DNA of 64,000 bases from Rhizodiscina lignyota (GCA_010015805.1 ML978126.1:1860001-1924000); one strand, 5' to 3'; positions 43,406 to 55,600 are shown, numbered from the stretch's first letter. The notes: generated by a model from the letters alone, not told the origin. Numbers and translations: made by a program.

Positions 43406-44049
43406 TCAAACAATCTCATCGGGCAGATGTCCGCCAAGAGCTGCAGGAAATTCAGCATTCGTGAACGAGTCTTGGTACCCTAAGAGATCGCTGACACTGG
43501 TGAGATTCATCTTGGCACGTGAGTTTGGAAGGATGGATCTCTTTAATAATATGTATGCAGCAGTACCCAGAATCGGAAGAATGCGTTCTTCGTCAACGCG
43601 TATTACATGTCTGGGGTTATTTGATATTTTCATTGCTTCTGAATCCTTCTGTCCAAAATGCTTTCGATGTCTCGAGGTTGCAGCCATGGTCTGCTCCGTC
43701 AGACCTGCCTTCTTCAGTATATCACCAAGTTTGCAGGGAGCATCATGGAAAAGATTGGACTATTTATGTCTCTGTTCAAAAATGGAATATATATGACAAT
43801 GCAGATGTCAGAAATTTCCCGTTAGTGTCCCGATGGAGTCAACGTTGAGGCCTTTATCGAGGCCTTTGAACCTTCAAAGAAATTATTTCGCCGTGTCTCA
43901 GCATTCGACCCGATCGTCATCATGTACCCCGGTCCACCCTTGGCACGAATATGGAACGGTATGATAGCTAGGTAAGATGCAGGGGAATCGGAGTCAGATA
44001 TGATTTCCGCCCAGGAGTTGGAGATCCATTCGGAGACTCCACAGTTCAT
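43406..44049 (-). CDS. possible unidentified gene, model incomplete
   Basis: Two protein-like stretches on the minus strand. The upstream one (43822-44049) begins MNCGVSEWISNSWAEII and contains AKGGPGYMMTIGSNAETRRNN. The downstream one ends at 43406 and contains KLGDILKKAGLTEQTMAAT, HVIRVDEERILPILGTAA and VSDLLGYQDSF. Both look coding by composition. No splice pair with matching phase joins them cleanly, and the region between is AT-rich with stops, so the gene may have a further intron or be broken. I do not recognise the family. It sits 45 bp downstream of the small membrane-protein gene on the same strand. Confidence 0.3.
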
Positions 44050-44093
44050 AGATCTTTCTATTCTTGGCTTTCGACAATCTTCTTTCGATATGC

Positions 44094-44681
44094 TCAGTTC
44101 TCCTTCTTGCCTCCCATTCCCTTCAGAGCCTTTGCTACTCTCCTCGTTTCAAGATACCACGCCGCCGCGCAGAGCATGAGTGCTGGAATGTCGAAGAGAA
44201 GCTGCGGCATCGGCACCGGTGCGTGGTCCCGAAATTCGTGATCCACGGCGAGACTGTTCGGATAGAAGATTGCGGACCACTGCGTGATGTAGTAACAGGC
44301 GCCTACTATGCAGGCGACAACTAAGTCCTCTTTTTGTTTTTGGAGAGACAGCTGCGGCGCAAGAGACTGAGGAGTATTCCACGGCAGAGTCGGGGAACGA
44401 AAGGCTAGCCATAGGCTTAGCAGACCTAGGTAAGGCCCAAGGGTCATAGTTTGGCCAGCGTGGAAGACGGCGTGTCCTGTCTGGTGTATCAGTTAATCTC
44501 ATTATCACTCGGATGCGCCGTGGTGGAAATAAGAATTAAGCAGAAGAGGCGAAGAGAGTAGTGACGCACCTGGCCATCGAGGATTATACACGTGTGTATG
44601 ATTGAAGTCCACTATGAAAGGAAACAGCACCGTCACAGCTGCGACGATGCTCAGGAGAATGCGAGGAGTATAATAACCCAT
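44094..44681 (-). CDS. small multi-pass membrane protein, unknown function
   Basis: Exons 44570-44681 and 44094-44476 with a 93-nt phase-1 intron (GTGCGT to AGACAG) give 164 aa. It starts MGYYTPRILLSIVAAVTVLF, a first TM, then FNHTHVYNPRWPGHAVFHAGQTM, whose HxxxNPxWPxHAxFHxxQ pattern is restored only by the splice, which supports the model. Three more hydrophobic stretches follow (PYLGLLSLWLAF, DLVVACIVGACYYITQW, PQLLFDIPALMLCAAAWYL) and a basic tail ending GGKKEN. The His-rich loop resembles that of a small fungal membrane family whose function I do not know. Confidence 0.75.
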
Positions 44682-45903
44682 GCTTCCGCCTGGACTGCTG
44701 CTCGAGTCTGATTTTTGGATCTGGTTACCTCTACAGATTTGGGCTCTTGTTATGAGTCCCTCGATCCTTTCCTCAGAACAAGATGCCCTGGAGAGACAAG
44801 ATCAGGCGGAAGATGGATACGAATAAGGATGACGTCTACGGAGTAAAAGGCTTGCTATCTTATAGAAATATCTGACGGAAAGGACACGGCTCGTCAATGC
44901 ACATCTCGCGGAGACAATATTCATCCCAATTCGCGCATAGTCTACAGCGCCATAAGACGGGGCAATCAACATCTCGCGACGCCAATGTTCAGCGATGAAT
45001 ATAGCGTTTTTCCCGATTCGGGATCGGTTCGCGCCTTCCTTATCACGGCCTAGTCTAATTTCAACAAAGTCTCGTTTCAGTTCCTTCAGAACCCAGACCG
45101 CAAATCTCACACGTGGGTTCGCGTTGAGTATACTTCTTCTGTTCAATCGATTGCGATTGCCCCGAGAGACGGATTCTAAAACCCAGAAGGATGCTGCATT
45201 TGCGCCTACTCTACCGGTGCTCTAATCTGTCTCTGCCTTTTCCATCGCCAGCTCCACTTGAAGTACCTCCAACTTGACTTCTACGAGACTCCGCAACGGA
45301 CATGGAAGGCATCGTCAGCACTTTGAAACATCTCCAGTCCTTCGTTCTTGGTCCCGAGAAGCCATACGGCTCTACAGCTACGCTCATTTTGTTGAGCAAG
45401 TCGTGGTCCCTTTAACTAGCTGTGTTATGGCATCCGACCTGAAGGAAATCATGGAACAAGCTCTTCGCAGTGAGATTCTCCTTTCAAGCGGAACGGAGTA
45501 GGAATTATCTTTAGGATTTCAAGGATTCAAGATATACACATGCAATGTTATTTACTCTTTCACGCTCCAGAGTGAGCGCTACTCACACTACCGGCGATAT
45601 CTCGATATCGGGCATCATAGTGATGCTTATACAATAAACTCCAGACCCAGTCGGAGGCTCTTTACGTTCCCTTCCACTCCGTTCCATAGCCCCCCATTTG
45701 CACGCAGCCACAATCAGCAGCCGACTTCCATGTCATCCCAGTGTATCGATAGTTCGCAGATGCGGAAATAATAAAACGAATGGAAACGCCGTGCCGTCGC
45801 TATGCAGAAGCAAGAAATGCAAAGCCCATCGCACCTTTCGACCTCGTGAGGCCAAAGAGCACCGAACCATCAAACTCCCATGTATGCATTGGAGAACCGA
45901 AAT
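44682..45903. other. 1.2 kb intergenic region
   Basis: Short protein-like frames occur near 45301-45411 and 45427-45500 (plus), but they are in different frames with no usable intron between them. No gene called. Confidence 0.4.
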
Positions 45904-48902
45904 TTAAGAGTCCTGCCGCTCGCTAGCGCAGTACTCAACGATCAAGCGCTCCAGATCCATCAGCTTATACGGCTTCGTCATGAACCCCTTCATGCCGACC
46001 TTCGCCGCTCTTTCCAGCGCGCCGTCGGTCACGTCCGCTGTAACGGCCAGGATAGTCGGACGCTTCCAGCTCGTGCCGTTGACGTGGCCGTTCACACCGT
46101 TCGTCTGGCCATCCTGAGGCGGGGAAGGCGTTGGCGACGGCGTCATGGAAAGGATCTTCTCGGTCGCCTCGTACCCGTCCATGAGCGGCATCCACAGGTC
46201 CATCAGCACGACGTCGACCATGCCGGCCTTTTTCAGGTTCATGCCGTTGGTCTTGATATTCATCGTCTCTTTCACTCCGCCGGTTCTCGCAAGTTCCTCC
46301 ATCACGCGCACCGCATGCGCGCCATCGTACGCCTCGTGCACGCTCGTGTAGCCCAGCTTCTTCAGCATGCTGACCAGCAGCTTGCGGTTGATCTTGTTGT
46401 CCTCGGCGACGAGGAAGGTGAGCGGGTGCTTCTTCGCGAGGTCGCGGTCGAACCCGATGCCATTGCCATTTGTTGCGTTAAAGTTCTTCTGACGGGTGGA
46501 TTGGCGGCGGCCCATGCCGGGGTGGAGGGGAATGTGGGTGGATGAGGACGCGGAGGAGCTGCCGCGTGTGCGGTTGACGGGTAGGTCTGGAGATGTTGGG
46601 GTGATGAGGGTATGAGGGGGTAGATGAGCGGGTGATGGATGCGGTGAATGCACGCCTTTGGGCATGCTTGTGGGGACTGGAGAATTAGACTGTCTGAGGG
46701 AGATTCGATGGGTGCGCCCAGCCACTAGACTCTCTAAATCGACGGACCGTGAAATGGACCGCGGTCTTGAACGGTTCGTCGGTGCGGGTGAACCGAATGG
46801 CGACTCGGGCCGCGAGATGGCATCGGCGGGAGTAATAGGGACACGCATTTCAAACTCGCAGCCATGGTTTGGACCAGTGGTATCTGCTCGAATGCAGAAT
46901 AGATCTCCTCGGAGCTTCCTTGCCAAGCCCTTTGCGACCAGCAGTCCAAGGCCAAGACCTTCAGATTGACGCGTAAGCGAATCGTCCTCCCTTGCGAAGG
47001 GCTTGAACAGATTCGGTAGGAACGCTGTGGGGATTCCAGGGCCAGTATCAGTGACATTGATGACAACGTATCGGCATCGCGTAGTCTGGGATAGTCTTGC
47101 TCTCATGGTGATCTTCCCCTCTTCTGTGAACTTGACGGCATTCAGGAAGACGCAGCTGATCATCTTCGCAAAGTCCTTTTCGTCAATCAACATCGTCTCC
47201 GGTACACCCTGGTCGACTGCCCATTCGATGAATTTGGTGTGGTCTTCTCCTGCGGAATCCTTGACCTGCACCTCAATGATCTCTCCATCTTCCGTCTCTT
47301 GCGCTACGGCAGAATCGGGTCGACCACCCACGCGTAGAGCGTCGTTGACAACATATTGCAAGACATCGCGTATACTGGCATGTCGTAGACCAGGTACGAT
47401 ACCTTGTTCCGAAATACAGGGAGGTGATTCAAGCACAGGTTCCGGGTTCCCAGCTCGAGCAAAATATTCGAAATCCGTTTCGCGGACACCAGCTGGATGA
47501 GTATGAGGACTAATGTGCTTGATGATATCCGCAAACTGTAAAGAGTGTTGTTTTCTTTCCTTGTCGTCGTCGTCACTCGACCGCCTCCGCTTTGGCACGG
47601 CAGCGCCGTTTGTGTGCGTTATGCTATCTCGTCTTCGCTTCCGTCCCTGGTTGAAACTGGTGATGGGCATGTGATTGCCTGTAATTACAATCTCTGGTCG
47701 CCGCTCCTTGTCTCTAGGTTTGCGCTCATGTTCGTCCAACGCAAGGTCCTCTACTTCGTCGATTGGCGATGTTAGCTCCGAGACTTCTGGGACGCCCATA
47801 TTCATATCGTAAGCGTGAACGACGTTGTCAGCAGCTTCAACAGCACGGCGGGAGGAATCTATAGCGTGTATAAGCAAGATGAGCGTGGTTGAGGATGAGA
47901 GATCATCGTACCTTGAACCGTCTCAATGTTCTCCCGGAGAGTGGAAAAAACCTCTCTCATTCTCGGATCTCTCAAGCCCTCCATCGCCTCTTGAACTGTA
48001 GCGTGCATAACATCCAGCATGCCCACAACACCCTGCATTGGCGTCCTCAACTCGTGCGAAAGACTCCTAGCATATGGCTTCAGATTTTGCGACACGGTAA
48101 TAGCATCGTGCGGAACGACTGGGTGTGTCTTCTGCACGCCGTTAGTCGACGCATTTTTAATCTTATCGCCAAAGCCGCTGCCTTCCAGAACTCGTTGTAG
48201 CACAATGTCCTCAAGTGAGTGCAGTAGCATCTCCAGGAAGCCCCAGCTCAACTTCCGCCTCTTCTCACCGTCCGGACTCCAGCTGACGCCAAAGTGGGCG
48301 AAACATTTGCCTTCGGAGAAGAGTGGTGCTGCAATGTAGCTGGAAATCGGAGTTGGTAGGTTCTTGGCATTTGGATTTTCGGTGGCTGGTGTGAAGGACT
48401 CTGCTGTTCCCGGTATAATGAAAACCTTGTCGTGCTTCATATACGCACACGGTGCCGCGTATGACTCATACTCAATGTCCCGTATAGTCCCTTTCTTGCC
48501 CTCTTCATGCTCTTTCTTGGAGTCGTCGTCGTAGTAATACGCCATGCCCATGAGACAGCTCCCCTTCTCGCCAATCGGCGGCATCTCCACGGCGATGTCC
48601 TGATTATCCCTGAGTATCCTCTTGCTGATGAAGGCATATTGAGCTCCACATATCTGCGCAATGCCTTCCGTGGCCGTCTGCCAGAACTCTTCTGAAGTAC
48701 ATGAGATGAGGCGCGACTTCAGGACGACCAGTTGCTCGGCGGCATTGCTTTCTGCGGCAGGATAGAACTTTGCGAGCTCAGCCGGGAAATCGGGATGGTT
48801 GCCTTGGAGAACGACGCCGGGCGAGGCGGTGGAAAAGCATAGGGAGAGGCGGTCGAGAGGGCGGGCTGGTGCTCCGCCAGGCTCCACGTCCTCGCTGCTC
48901 AT
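45904..48902 (-). CDS. hybrid histidine kinase with N-terminal GAF domain
   Basis: A fungal two-component sensor feeding the Ypd1 phosphorelay. Exons 47912-48902 and 45904-47858 (53-nt phase-1 intron) give 981 aa. Order: GAF domain (about 75-250, EEFWQTATEGIAQICGAQYAF), HisKA with phospho-acceptor His283 in SLSHELRTPMQG, a long linker with two basic clusters (GRKRRRDS, PKRRRSS), HATPase_c (VFLNAVKFTEEG N box, VTDTGPGIP, EGLGLGLLVAKGLARKLRG), a disordered Ser/Pro linker, and a C-terminal receiver (FLVAEDNKINRKLL, phospho-acceptor Asp884 in VVLMDLWMP, MTKPYK). No TM, so probably cytosolic or nuclear. ATG 48902 is the first usable start; the frame is open further without ATG. Confidence 0.92.
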
Positions 48903-51900
48903 CGTAGACGCCCCGCCGCCGCCGTTGTCGTACTCATTCGTTGACTTTCGACGGACTCGCTCTCGTGCTTGGCGGTATACTCTTGGTGCGGATGAAAGCT
49001 GCAACGATGCGGCCCGTGTAAACGGGAGGGCGGCGCGAGTCTCCAGCTTTTCGGCGGCTTTGTTCCAGACTGTGCAGTGAAGGTATAGTACTTCGGATGA
49101 GGGTTATTGCAAAGTGGAGGATTGAATAGGATGTTTGCTGGACAGCCAAGTGATGCGGGGTTTGGGACAAGCTGAAACGTGTGCGACTTTCCGAGATGGA
49201 TCGTGGCCGTGGTTGTGTGGAGAGAGGAATGCGGCGGGAGCAGAGCATCACATTCCAGGAAGCGTCATGTATCACGGTATCCCACTTCGCAGTGGCTTGC
49301 TCACGATGTGTAGGCAGTTGAGGAGTTAGGAGGTGAGGCTGGTCGGCGTAGAGTCGGATGGGGAGATGGGTGCGCTGGACGGCGGAGGTGGTTGTGGACA
49401 TGGATGGGCGTTTTGGCTTGGTTGGCACTTGGGGTGGGAGTATCACGGACAGGGGTCTTGTGCTTGTGCGACGGCCGCTGGGCAGTGGCAGGCAGGGCCG
49501 AGCAAGCCACCCACCAGCACGCGGGCCGGGATGCGTCAGTCGCAAGGCAGATCGGCCGTTCGAGACCGCTCCCAGCGCGCGCCTTGCACCACCGACTCAA
49601 CGCGAAACACGCCCGCTGCCCTCGCCGCTCACTGCTGACGGTCGCGCAGTCAGGCGTCTGATGGAATATATGTTAATCTGCTGCTGCTCGCCGCGGTGCT
49701 GCTGGAGAGCTCGCAGGCGCCGGCGCAGCTTGTTCGAGCCTCTGCGCGCATGGCTGGCCGGGCTAGCCGCAGCGGGCTAGCGTGCCAGGGTCTGGCGGCG
49801 TGCGAGCTGCGATCGACGTCGGTGGCGTTTCCTGGCGCTTTCGGGGTCTCAGTCATCAACGAGCAAGCAGCGCGCGCCATGTAACCTCCCATCCATTCAC
49901 GTCCGGCAGGTCAGCATGCGATTTGTATGTATTATGCAGCCGGGAAAGAGACACCTGATGCTCACATTCATGACTGGCATATGACGACGCGGTGACGGGC
50001 GAGCACTGCTGTGGCCGAGACGGTGCCGGGCACAGAGACAGCGTTCGTATTGCAACATTATTGAGTGCCATCGTGTCTCTGGCACATCTTCAATCCACTG
50101 TCGCCCGCGCCCAGCGCCATACGCCTCGCGTCGGTGGAGGCAGGCGTCGCGCGAGTGGAAATCAATCAGTTCCATCTTATCAGCAGCCCCAGCACCTATT
50201 TCCGGCACGCGCGGCGGCGCTTGGAGGATTAAGCTTCTTCACCAAAACCGGTCCGCATGGGGGAAGGGTCGGTGGGCGTCGAGGGAAGCCACATCGTGAA
50301 CTCGAGGCTTGGCGCAGCGTCGATCGCAATCGAAAATCTTCTCCTTTTCCTCAGTGGCCGCGCCGGCACAGGACTCTCTTCCGTCCCGCCAGCACGCACC
50401 GCCGCTCGATTTTGGCGGGCACACTGCTTTCGTGCGCGCCGCACATCACTTCTATATCCTCCCACCGTCCCTTCCAGACCCTTTTCTGTTCCCATCGTCG
50501 ACGTTGACGCGGAGGCCGGCATGGCAAATGAAATTGCCATGAATGTCACTTGCGCCCACGCTGCACGCCGCGCTAATCGTCATACTGCGTCTTTTGCTTC
50601 TCGCGCCTAAACTCGCACATTCCCAGGGCATCCCCGGCTCCGCGCCCAGCGGCCAGCGCGACAGAGCACACAAGGCGGGAAATTTCGCCCCGGTCGCGCC
50701 GTTCAGCTGCGGCTGTGGCTTTCTGCCTGTCTGGCTTTCTCCCTAGCTCGCGGCCAGAACGTGCAGTCCAACGCCGCCATCCGTGCCGCCCTTTTTGCGG
50801 CGCTAAGTGGCTGCATTGCCTGGACGACAGCTTCAGCAAGCCGGTTTATCCGTGTGCTTTGTGGAACGCCAGGCCTGCTAGAAGGATGTATGCTTCCATC
50901 GCCTTTCTGCGCTCGAACGCTGGCGCTCTGGTGGAAGGGGCACGCGGGAAAGGGGGACAGCAAGCTCCTGTGCGATGAGGTATTGCGGCATAAAAGTGAG
51001 TGGTCTAGACTCAGAATTACAGTGGAGCGAGGTCGAGAAAAGCTTTGGTACCACGTTGGATAATTGTGGAGAAACGGACGAAGTTGAATGGACGGAAAAG
51101 ACGGACGTCGCATGCCACGGCCGATCACAGCTTGACGGCGCCGATGTTAATCTGGGGAATTCAGATCGATCGCAGATGGAGCGTCAACGGTGATCGCCAC
51201 CACCACGACAACGTGCGCGCGATGATTTGAACGGATATAAGGATTGTTTTAAAATAGAACTCGTTGCTTAGAGATGCAAAGTCATATCTCTATCGATGTT
51301 TGCCGCGATCGCCATTTGCACATCTTTGGTGGTTGGGATCCGGAGGCTTTCACACTGTCGCCAAGCCTGCGACGCAATGTGCTGGCAACCTCCTTCCACC
51401 AACTCGCCGCAACACTTCACCAGAGCACGGCCACCTGACTGCCTGCTCTTCGAGAATTTCCATCGCGGCCAATGAGTGGTAACCGGAGCCCTACACATTA
51501 TTGCTCTCCATTCTGTGACCCTGCCAAGTCTCTATCGGCGTCATGGACTTCCCTCCGATCTCGCCCATGTGATCGCCACTGACGGACAAACACCAATTCG
51601 ATTGGTTCCGGCTTCTCTCCCAGAAACTCGCGCCAGAAGGAGTTAAGTTATTCTAGAATGCACTACCTGCTCTTCTATAGCCCACGTGGATTTAGACCTA
51701 TTGCACTTGTTGGAGCTTGCGGGTAATGAATAAACACCAAGTTGATTGGCTCCCGCCGCTCTGGAAGAAATTGGCATCGAGAACACGTAGATCATTTCGG
51801 GACGCACCGACTGCTGGTCTAGAGCTCCGAGCTTGAACGTCGACATCCAATTGAATTTGAACCTGTTCTTTTCCTTCAACTGGCGGTTAACTACCAAACA

Positions 51901-53832
51901 TGATTTCGATTGGCTCCGCATGCTCTTGGAGAAGTGCACCGGCAGGAGGTGTCCTATTCCAGAACGTATTGATAGCTCTTCAAAAGTTGCCACCTGAAAC
52001 GATGAAGTCAACATTCCTTCGGGCTCGTCGCTCGGAACTGCACCCGGCACGGGAACTGGTTCCAGCCAGGTCTGTGAAGAGGCGGCCTAAACGGCATCTT
52101 GAATCCCTGGAACTCGAGGAACGGAATGGTGTTCCAAATCAAGCCTGCCCACTCTTGCTCAAAAAAACGCTACGGTGGAGGTCCTCGTGGGCCTGTGTAT
52201 TCGATTGGTCCCCCATGTTCTTGAAGAAGCACACCTCGGAACAAGATGAGTGACTCCGGAACGCATTGACTGTTCTTCTAAATCTCGCCACTGGGGGGAC
52301 GACGTCGACTTGAATTTCGACCTCTTGGCTCTGCTTTGATGTCACCACTTGTGGCAAATGTAACCTCGTCGACGTAGGAGAAGTGCTCTTCCAAGCCTCG
52401 GTACCTAATCTACAAACGCTCATTCGATTTACGAAGACTGTTCCACAACAGGTCGCCACCCGAGTAACGAAGTCCATTGCGATATTGCACTGTTGCTCTT
52501 CCATCGGCACGCGATTCGCCGATGAGTGTCGCTTCGGCTTGGGGGGAATGCTCTTCACAAGCCGGTGCTTGATCCACGAACATTGATTCGATCTGCAACA
52601 GCCGCTCTTCCCAATGCGTTGCCTTGAACGGACTTGTCTCCGGAACTATTCAATGCCTCTTCTGTAGGTTCCATCGCACCACCGAAGGTTTCCAAGTACC
52701 TCTCCATGACGCTGCGCTGTCGAGGCGGCCTGCCCCTTCACCCGCGGCAGAAGAGCGAAATAGATGTTCGGACGCAGACAGTACTATTGGACTCACAGTA
52801 TTCCTCGACTTTAAAATACTGCTCTTTCTAGGCTGGAATGGCATCGACGCGGTGAAGAGCGTGGCAAAAGAAGAATTGCAACTAATCGCCAAATGAAATA
52901 TAACAAGGGATAAGCGGTATAGTAGGTCAGCCAAACTGGACTTCGTACAGTAGTGGCGTCTCGTTAAGCCCGATGCGCACTGCTACTCAAATATGATCCG
53001 TTTTGAAGGCCTGATCTCGATGGAGACCTGTACGGTTCCCTCCAGTAAGGACGCGTTCGACAGACTATCAACATCGCGTGCGGTTAATTCGGAGCATCCT
53101 CTCAAGCTTTCTTTAGCCCCGTGTCAATACTAAGGTCTTTGATACCAAGTCTCTGCACCATTTTGCAGACAGCGCTGAGTAGAGAAACGCCAACTCGACT
53201 TAGCTTATGATTTCTATATAGCGTTCGCCCTGGTCACCGCATCTATCATTGCTGTAATCATCATTCTTCTGGTCAAATAGCATGAGAGACGTAGCATTAG
53301 AAGACAGGCAATTGTCGAAGCCGAAGCCGTCGTTATAGAAAATACGATCGGAACCCGAAGGTCGCACAAGATCTTTACGACGCACATAGTAAATAGAAAA
53401 GGGGGGGAAATTATAAACGTCGCAGAACCGGCGACCTGTAACATAGTTGGCCCTACAGGTACTCGGGCTGGCTCAGCTTTACAGTCGAAAAGTGGATATG
53501 TACAGCGTTGGTTTGTTGGGTAGTTTGTACCGGCGAATCTCAGACAGGTCATATCTTTCAAGTTTGCTCTCACGATGTGGCACATTTAAGTTTGGGTAAA
53601 GTGTTTTGTATTATTCCCTCGACTATATTACATTTGACTTTTGCAGATGCTCGAGACTCCTCCGCTATGCATTACCCTTGCTGTGTGAAAGGAGTGAAGA
53701 TGGAAGAAACCAGAACTCAGTTGTCATTTTTCCCGGAAACGAGATGTGATTTAGAATGAAACGACGATCGGTGTTGTCGGTGATGAAAGTAGTGACAATC
53801 TGGATGTGACGTTCTGATGTTTTCGAGTCGAT
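48903..53832. other. 4.9 kb gene desert
   Basis: From about 49300 to 50950 it is GC-rich with many overlapping chance frames on both strands and none coding-like. From about 51430 to 52830 lies a decayed tandem repeat (separate entry). The last kilobase is AT-rich and empty. The left part probably contains the leader and promoter of the histidine kinase. Confidence 0.5.
51430..52830. repeat. decayed tandem repeat array, period about 145-165 bp
   Basis: Related blocks recur with GATTGG starts at 51600, 51744, 51908 and 52202, a weaker ACTGGT start at 52055, and later, more eroded blocks to about 52820. Each carries a TGGAGAAG-like segment, then a (CC)GGAACG-ATTGA segment and a GCTCTTC-type core, then GCCAC-TG. 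Spacings are 144, 164, 147 and 147 bp in the better part. In one plus-strand frame four blocks start DWFRLLSQK, DWLPPLWKK, DWLRMLLEK and DWSPMFLKK; on the minus strand two adjoining frames of 135 and 139 codons also show a repeating pattern. So this may be a fossil of a gene with protein repeats or a plain minisatellite. Confidence 0.55.
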
Positions 53833-54531
53833 TTACTGACCAATCTCGATCTTCCTTGCAGCGGGCTTGGTCGCCTTCGGGACGGTGATCTCGAGGATGC
53901 CGTTGTTCAGGCGAGCTTTGACGTTGTCCTGGTCGACGCGAGCCGGGAAGCTGAAGCTGCGGTGGAACTCGCCAACAGAGCGCTCGGAGACCCAGTACTT
54001 CGGCCGGTCCTCCTGGTTTGCGACTTCCTGCGATCCTGTTTTGGCGACTTCGGTGGATTCAGATGTCTCTCCGTTGGCGGCCTTAGTGGAGGTCCCAGCT
54101 TCCTCTTCGACGGAGGGTTTCTCGTAGTGATGCTCTTCGGCCTCACCGGTCACCTTGCCCTGCTCAGGGCCTGACTCCCGGCGATGTTCTGTGCGGCCGG
54201 AGATAGTGAGGGTGTTGCTGTCCGACCATTCGATGTTGATGTTCTTCTGCTCGATGCCGGGTAGCTCACCGTGGAGTTGGTATGCATCCTTCGTCTCCGA
54301 GACGTCGAACTTGGGTTGGAAGGAGCGGAGGCTCTTCCAGGTGTTCCCGTTGGGGCTCTGGAGGTCCCGCGTGATGTTGGCATAGTCATCCATCATGCGG
54401 AAGATAGGAGAGAGCTCCTGGTGGAAGTGTCGTGGGAAGAGAGACATGTTTGCTGCAGATGTGTGGTAGGATGCTGGAGCGATGTTCTTTAGAACGCGCG
54501 GTGCGTGTCTTCGAAGTGATGATCTGAGCAT
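53833..54531 (-). CDS. Hsp20/alpha-crystallin small heat-shock protein
   Basis: ATP-independent chaperone that holds unfolding proteins. Intronless; 232 aa from ATG 54531. The alpha-crystallin domain runs from about residue 65 (FQPKFDVSETKDAYQLHGELPGI) to the end, split by a Glu/Thr/Ser-rich insertion (about 120-175, GEAEEHHYEKPSVEEEAG) as in fungal Hsp30-like proteins, and closes with FPARVDQDNVKARLNNGILEITVPK. The frame is open to ATG 54609, but a TATATATA box lies between the two, so transcription must start downstream of it. Two starts remain: 54531 (MLRSSLRRHAPRVLKN, an Arg-rich, presequence-like leader) or 54447 (MSLFPRHF, the usual cytosolic Hsp30 start). Confidence 0.9.
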   Translation of the reverse strand: MLRSSLRRHAPRVLKNIAPASYHTSAANMSLFPRHFHQELSPIFRMMDDYANITRDLQSPNGNTWKSLRSFQPKFDVSETKDAYQLHGELPGIEQKNINIEWSDSNTLTISGRTEHRRESGPEQGKVTGEAEEHHYEKPSVEEEAGTSTKAANGETSESTEVAKTGSQEVANQEDRPKYWVSERSVGEFHRSFSFPARVDQDNVKARLNNGILEITVPKATKPAARKIEIGQ

Positions 54532-54588
54532 AGAATAGCTGATTGTTTTGTTTGCTGATGGGATGGAAGAAGGTAGGCGTTGAGGTAG

Positions 54589-54596
54589 TATATATA
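54589..54596 (-). promoter_or_regulatory. TATA box of the Hsp20 gene
   Basis: TATATATA on the minus strand, about 58 nt upstream of ATG 54531 and 142 nt upstream of ATG 54447. Heat-shock genes are typically TATA-driven. It excludes ATG 54609 as the main start. Confidence 0.6.
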
Positions 54597-54609
54597 CACG
54601 TCCAGACAT

Positions 54610-55600
54610 CTTGAATGGAGTAATGAGAGTCTTTCTTGCGAGATGGTGAAGTTACTCGAAAGATGGTTGTCGCGTGGTCTCGGTGCTACTGGTGAATTCG
54701 AGTATTTTCCATGGTCACGTGATGGCGCCACCTAGCAGTCACGATACCACTTTGAGATTTCTCATTGGGTAATATCGATGCCTGCCCAATGACTGGAGAA
54801 TTCTCGAATAGCCTGTCGATTCTACGGTTACGCAAAATCCTGCTTGGAGACTGGCTATGAGCCAATAGCCTTTGACGAGCTGCTGTCGCAGAGGCCATCG
54901 AAGTTTCGACAAAGCTCTTGTGAGAGGGGAAGAGTGGAGTAATGCAGACCCCTCTCGTATACGCCGTGGAAGCAATTGCATCAATCATGAGATGTTTGTG
55001 ATTCCAGCCGACTCGTAGATCTCCAGCTGGCGATGGCCCTTGCGGAGAAGAAATTCTATCGCGCCAAAATCCTTCTTGTCGATGTCCGCATGCTTCCGGA
55101 ATTCGTTTCTGCACAATCTTTGTCAGTCCAGAAGTTTCTCCCATTTCATGGAAAAGGTAATACCTCGCAAACATGACGAAATTATCTCGTGTCTCCTACA
55201 AGCTGTCAGAGATGGACAACCTCGTCGTGAATGAACATACTGGTGGCTTCGCATGAGCAGCCCGGAGACACTGGCGGTACAGAGACAAGACATCTCTTTG
55301 AAGTCCAGACAACTTCGGCATCCAGAATTGAGCCTTTCTGAGGGTTTCAGAAGATTCCGATATTTTCCCCCTGTTGATGTAGCTTTCACAATTGCACATG
55401 CAGGTCGAGAAGCATTGACGTATCGCGGCACGTCCCGAGTCGGCGGCCTTTCTCCCGCCGCTCGTTGATGTCCCGCAGAGCTCATTCGAACTTCAATTGA
55501 AGCTTTTCCGATCTGGGTTTCTTTCTTCTTTGTAAATATATTTCCCAAGAGCATAGTCCTTCACTAAGCATTGTAGGCTTTGGCACTCTGCATCTCAATT
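54610..55600. promoter_or_regulatory. divergent region between Hsp20 and FAH genes
   Basis: About 1 kb holding the promoters of the minus-strand Hsp20 and plus-strand FAH-family gene. Scattered GAA/TTC units are present but I could not pick out a clean three-unit heat-shock element. No gene seen. Confidence 0.35.

Noticed and set aside
45301-45500. Two short protein-like plus-strand stretches
   Set aside because: Different frames with too little space for an intron; too short to support.
49300-50960. Many overlapping long frames on both strands
   Set aside because: GC-driven chance frames; none has consistent composition, a start context or splice support.
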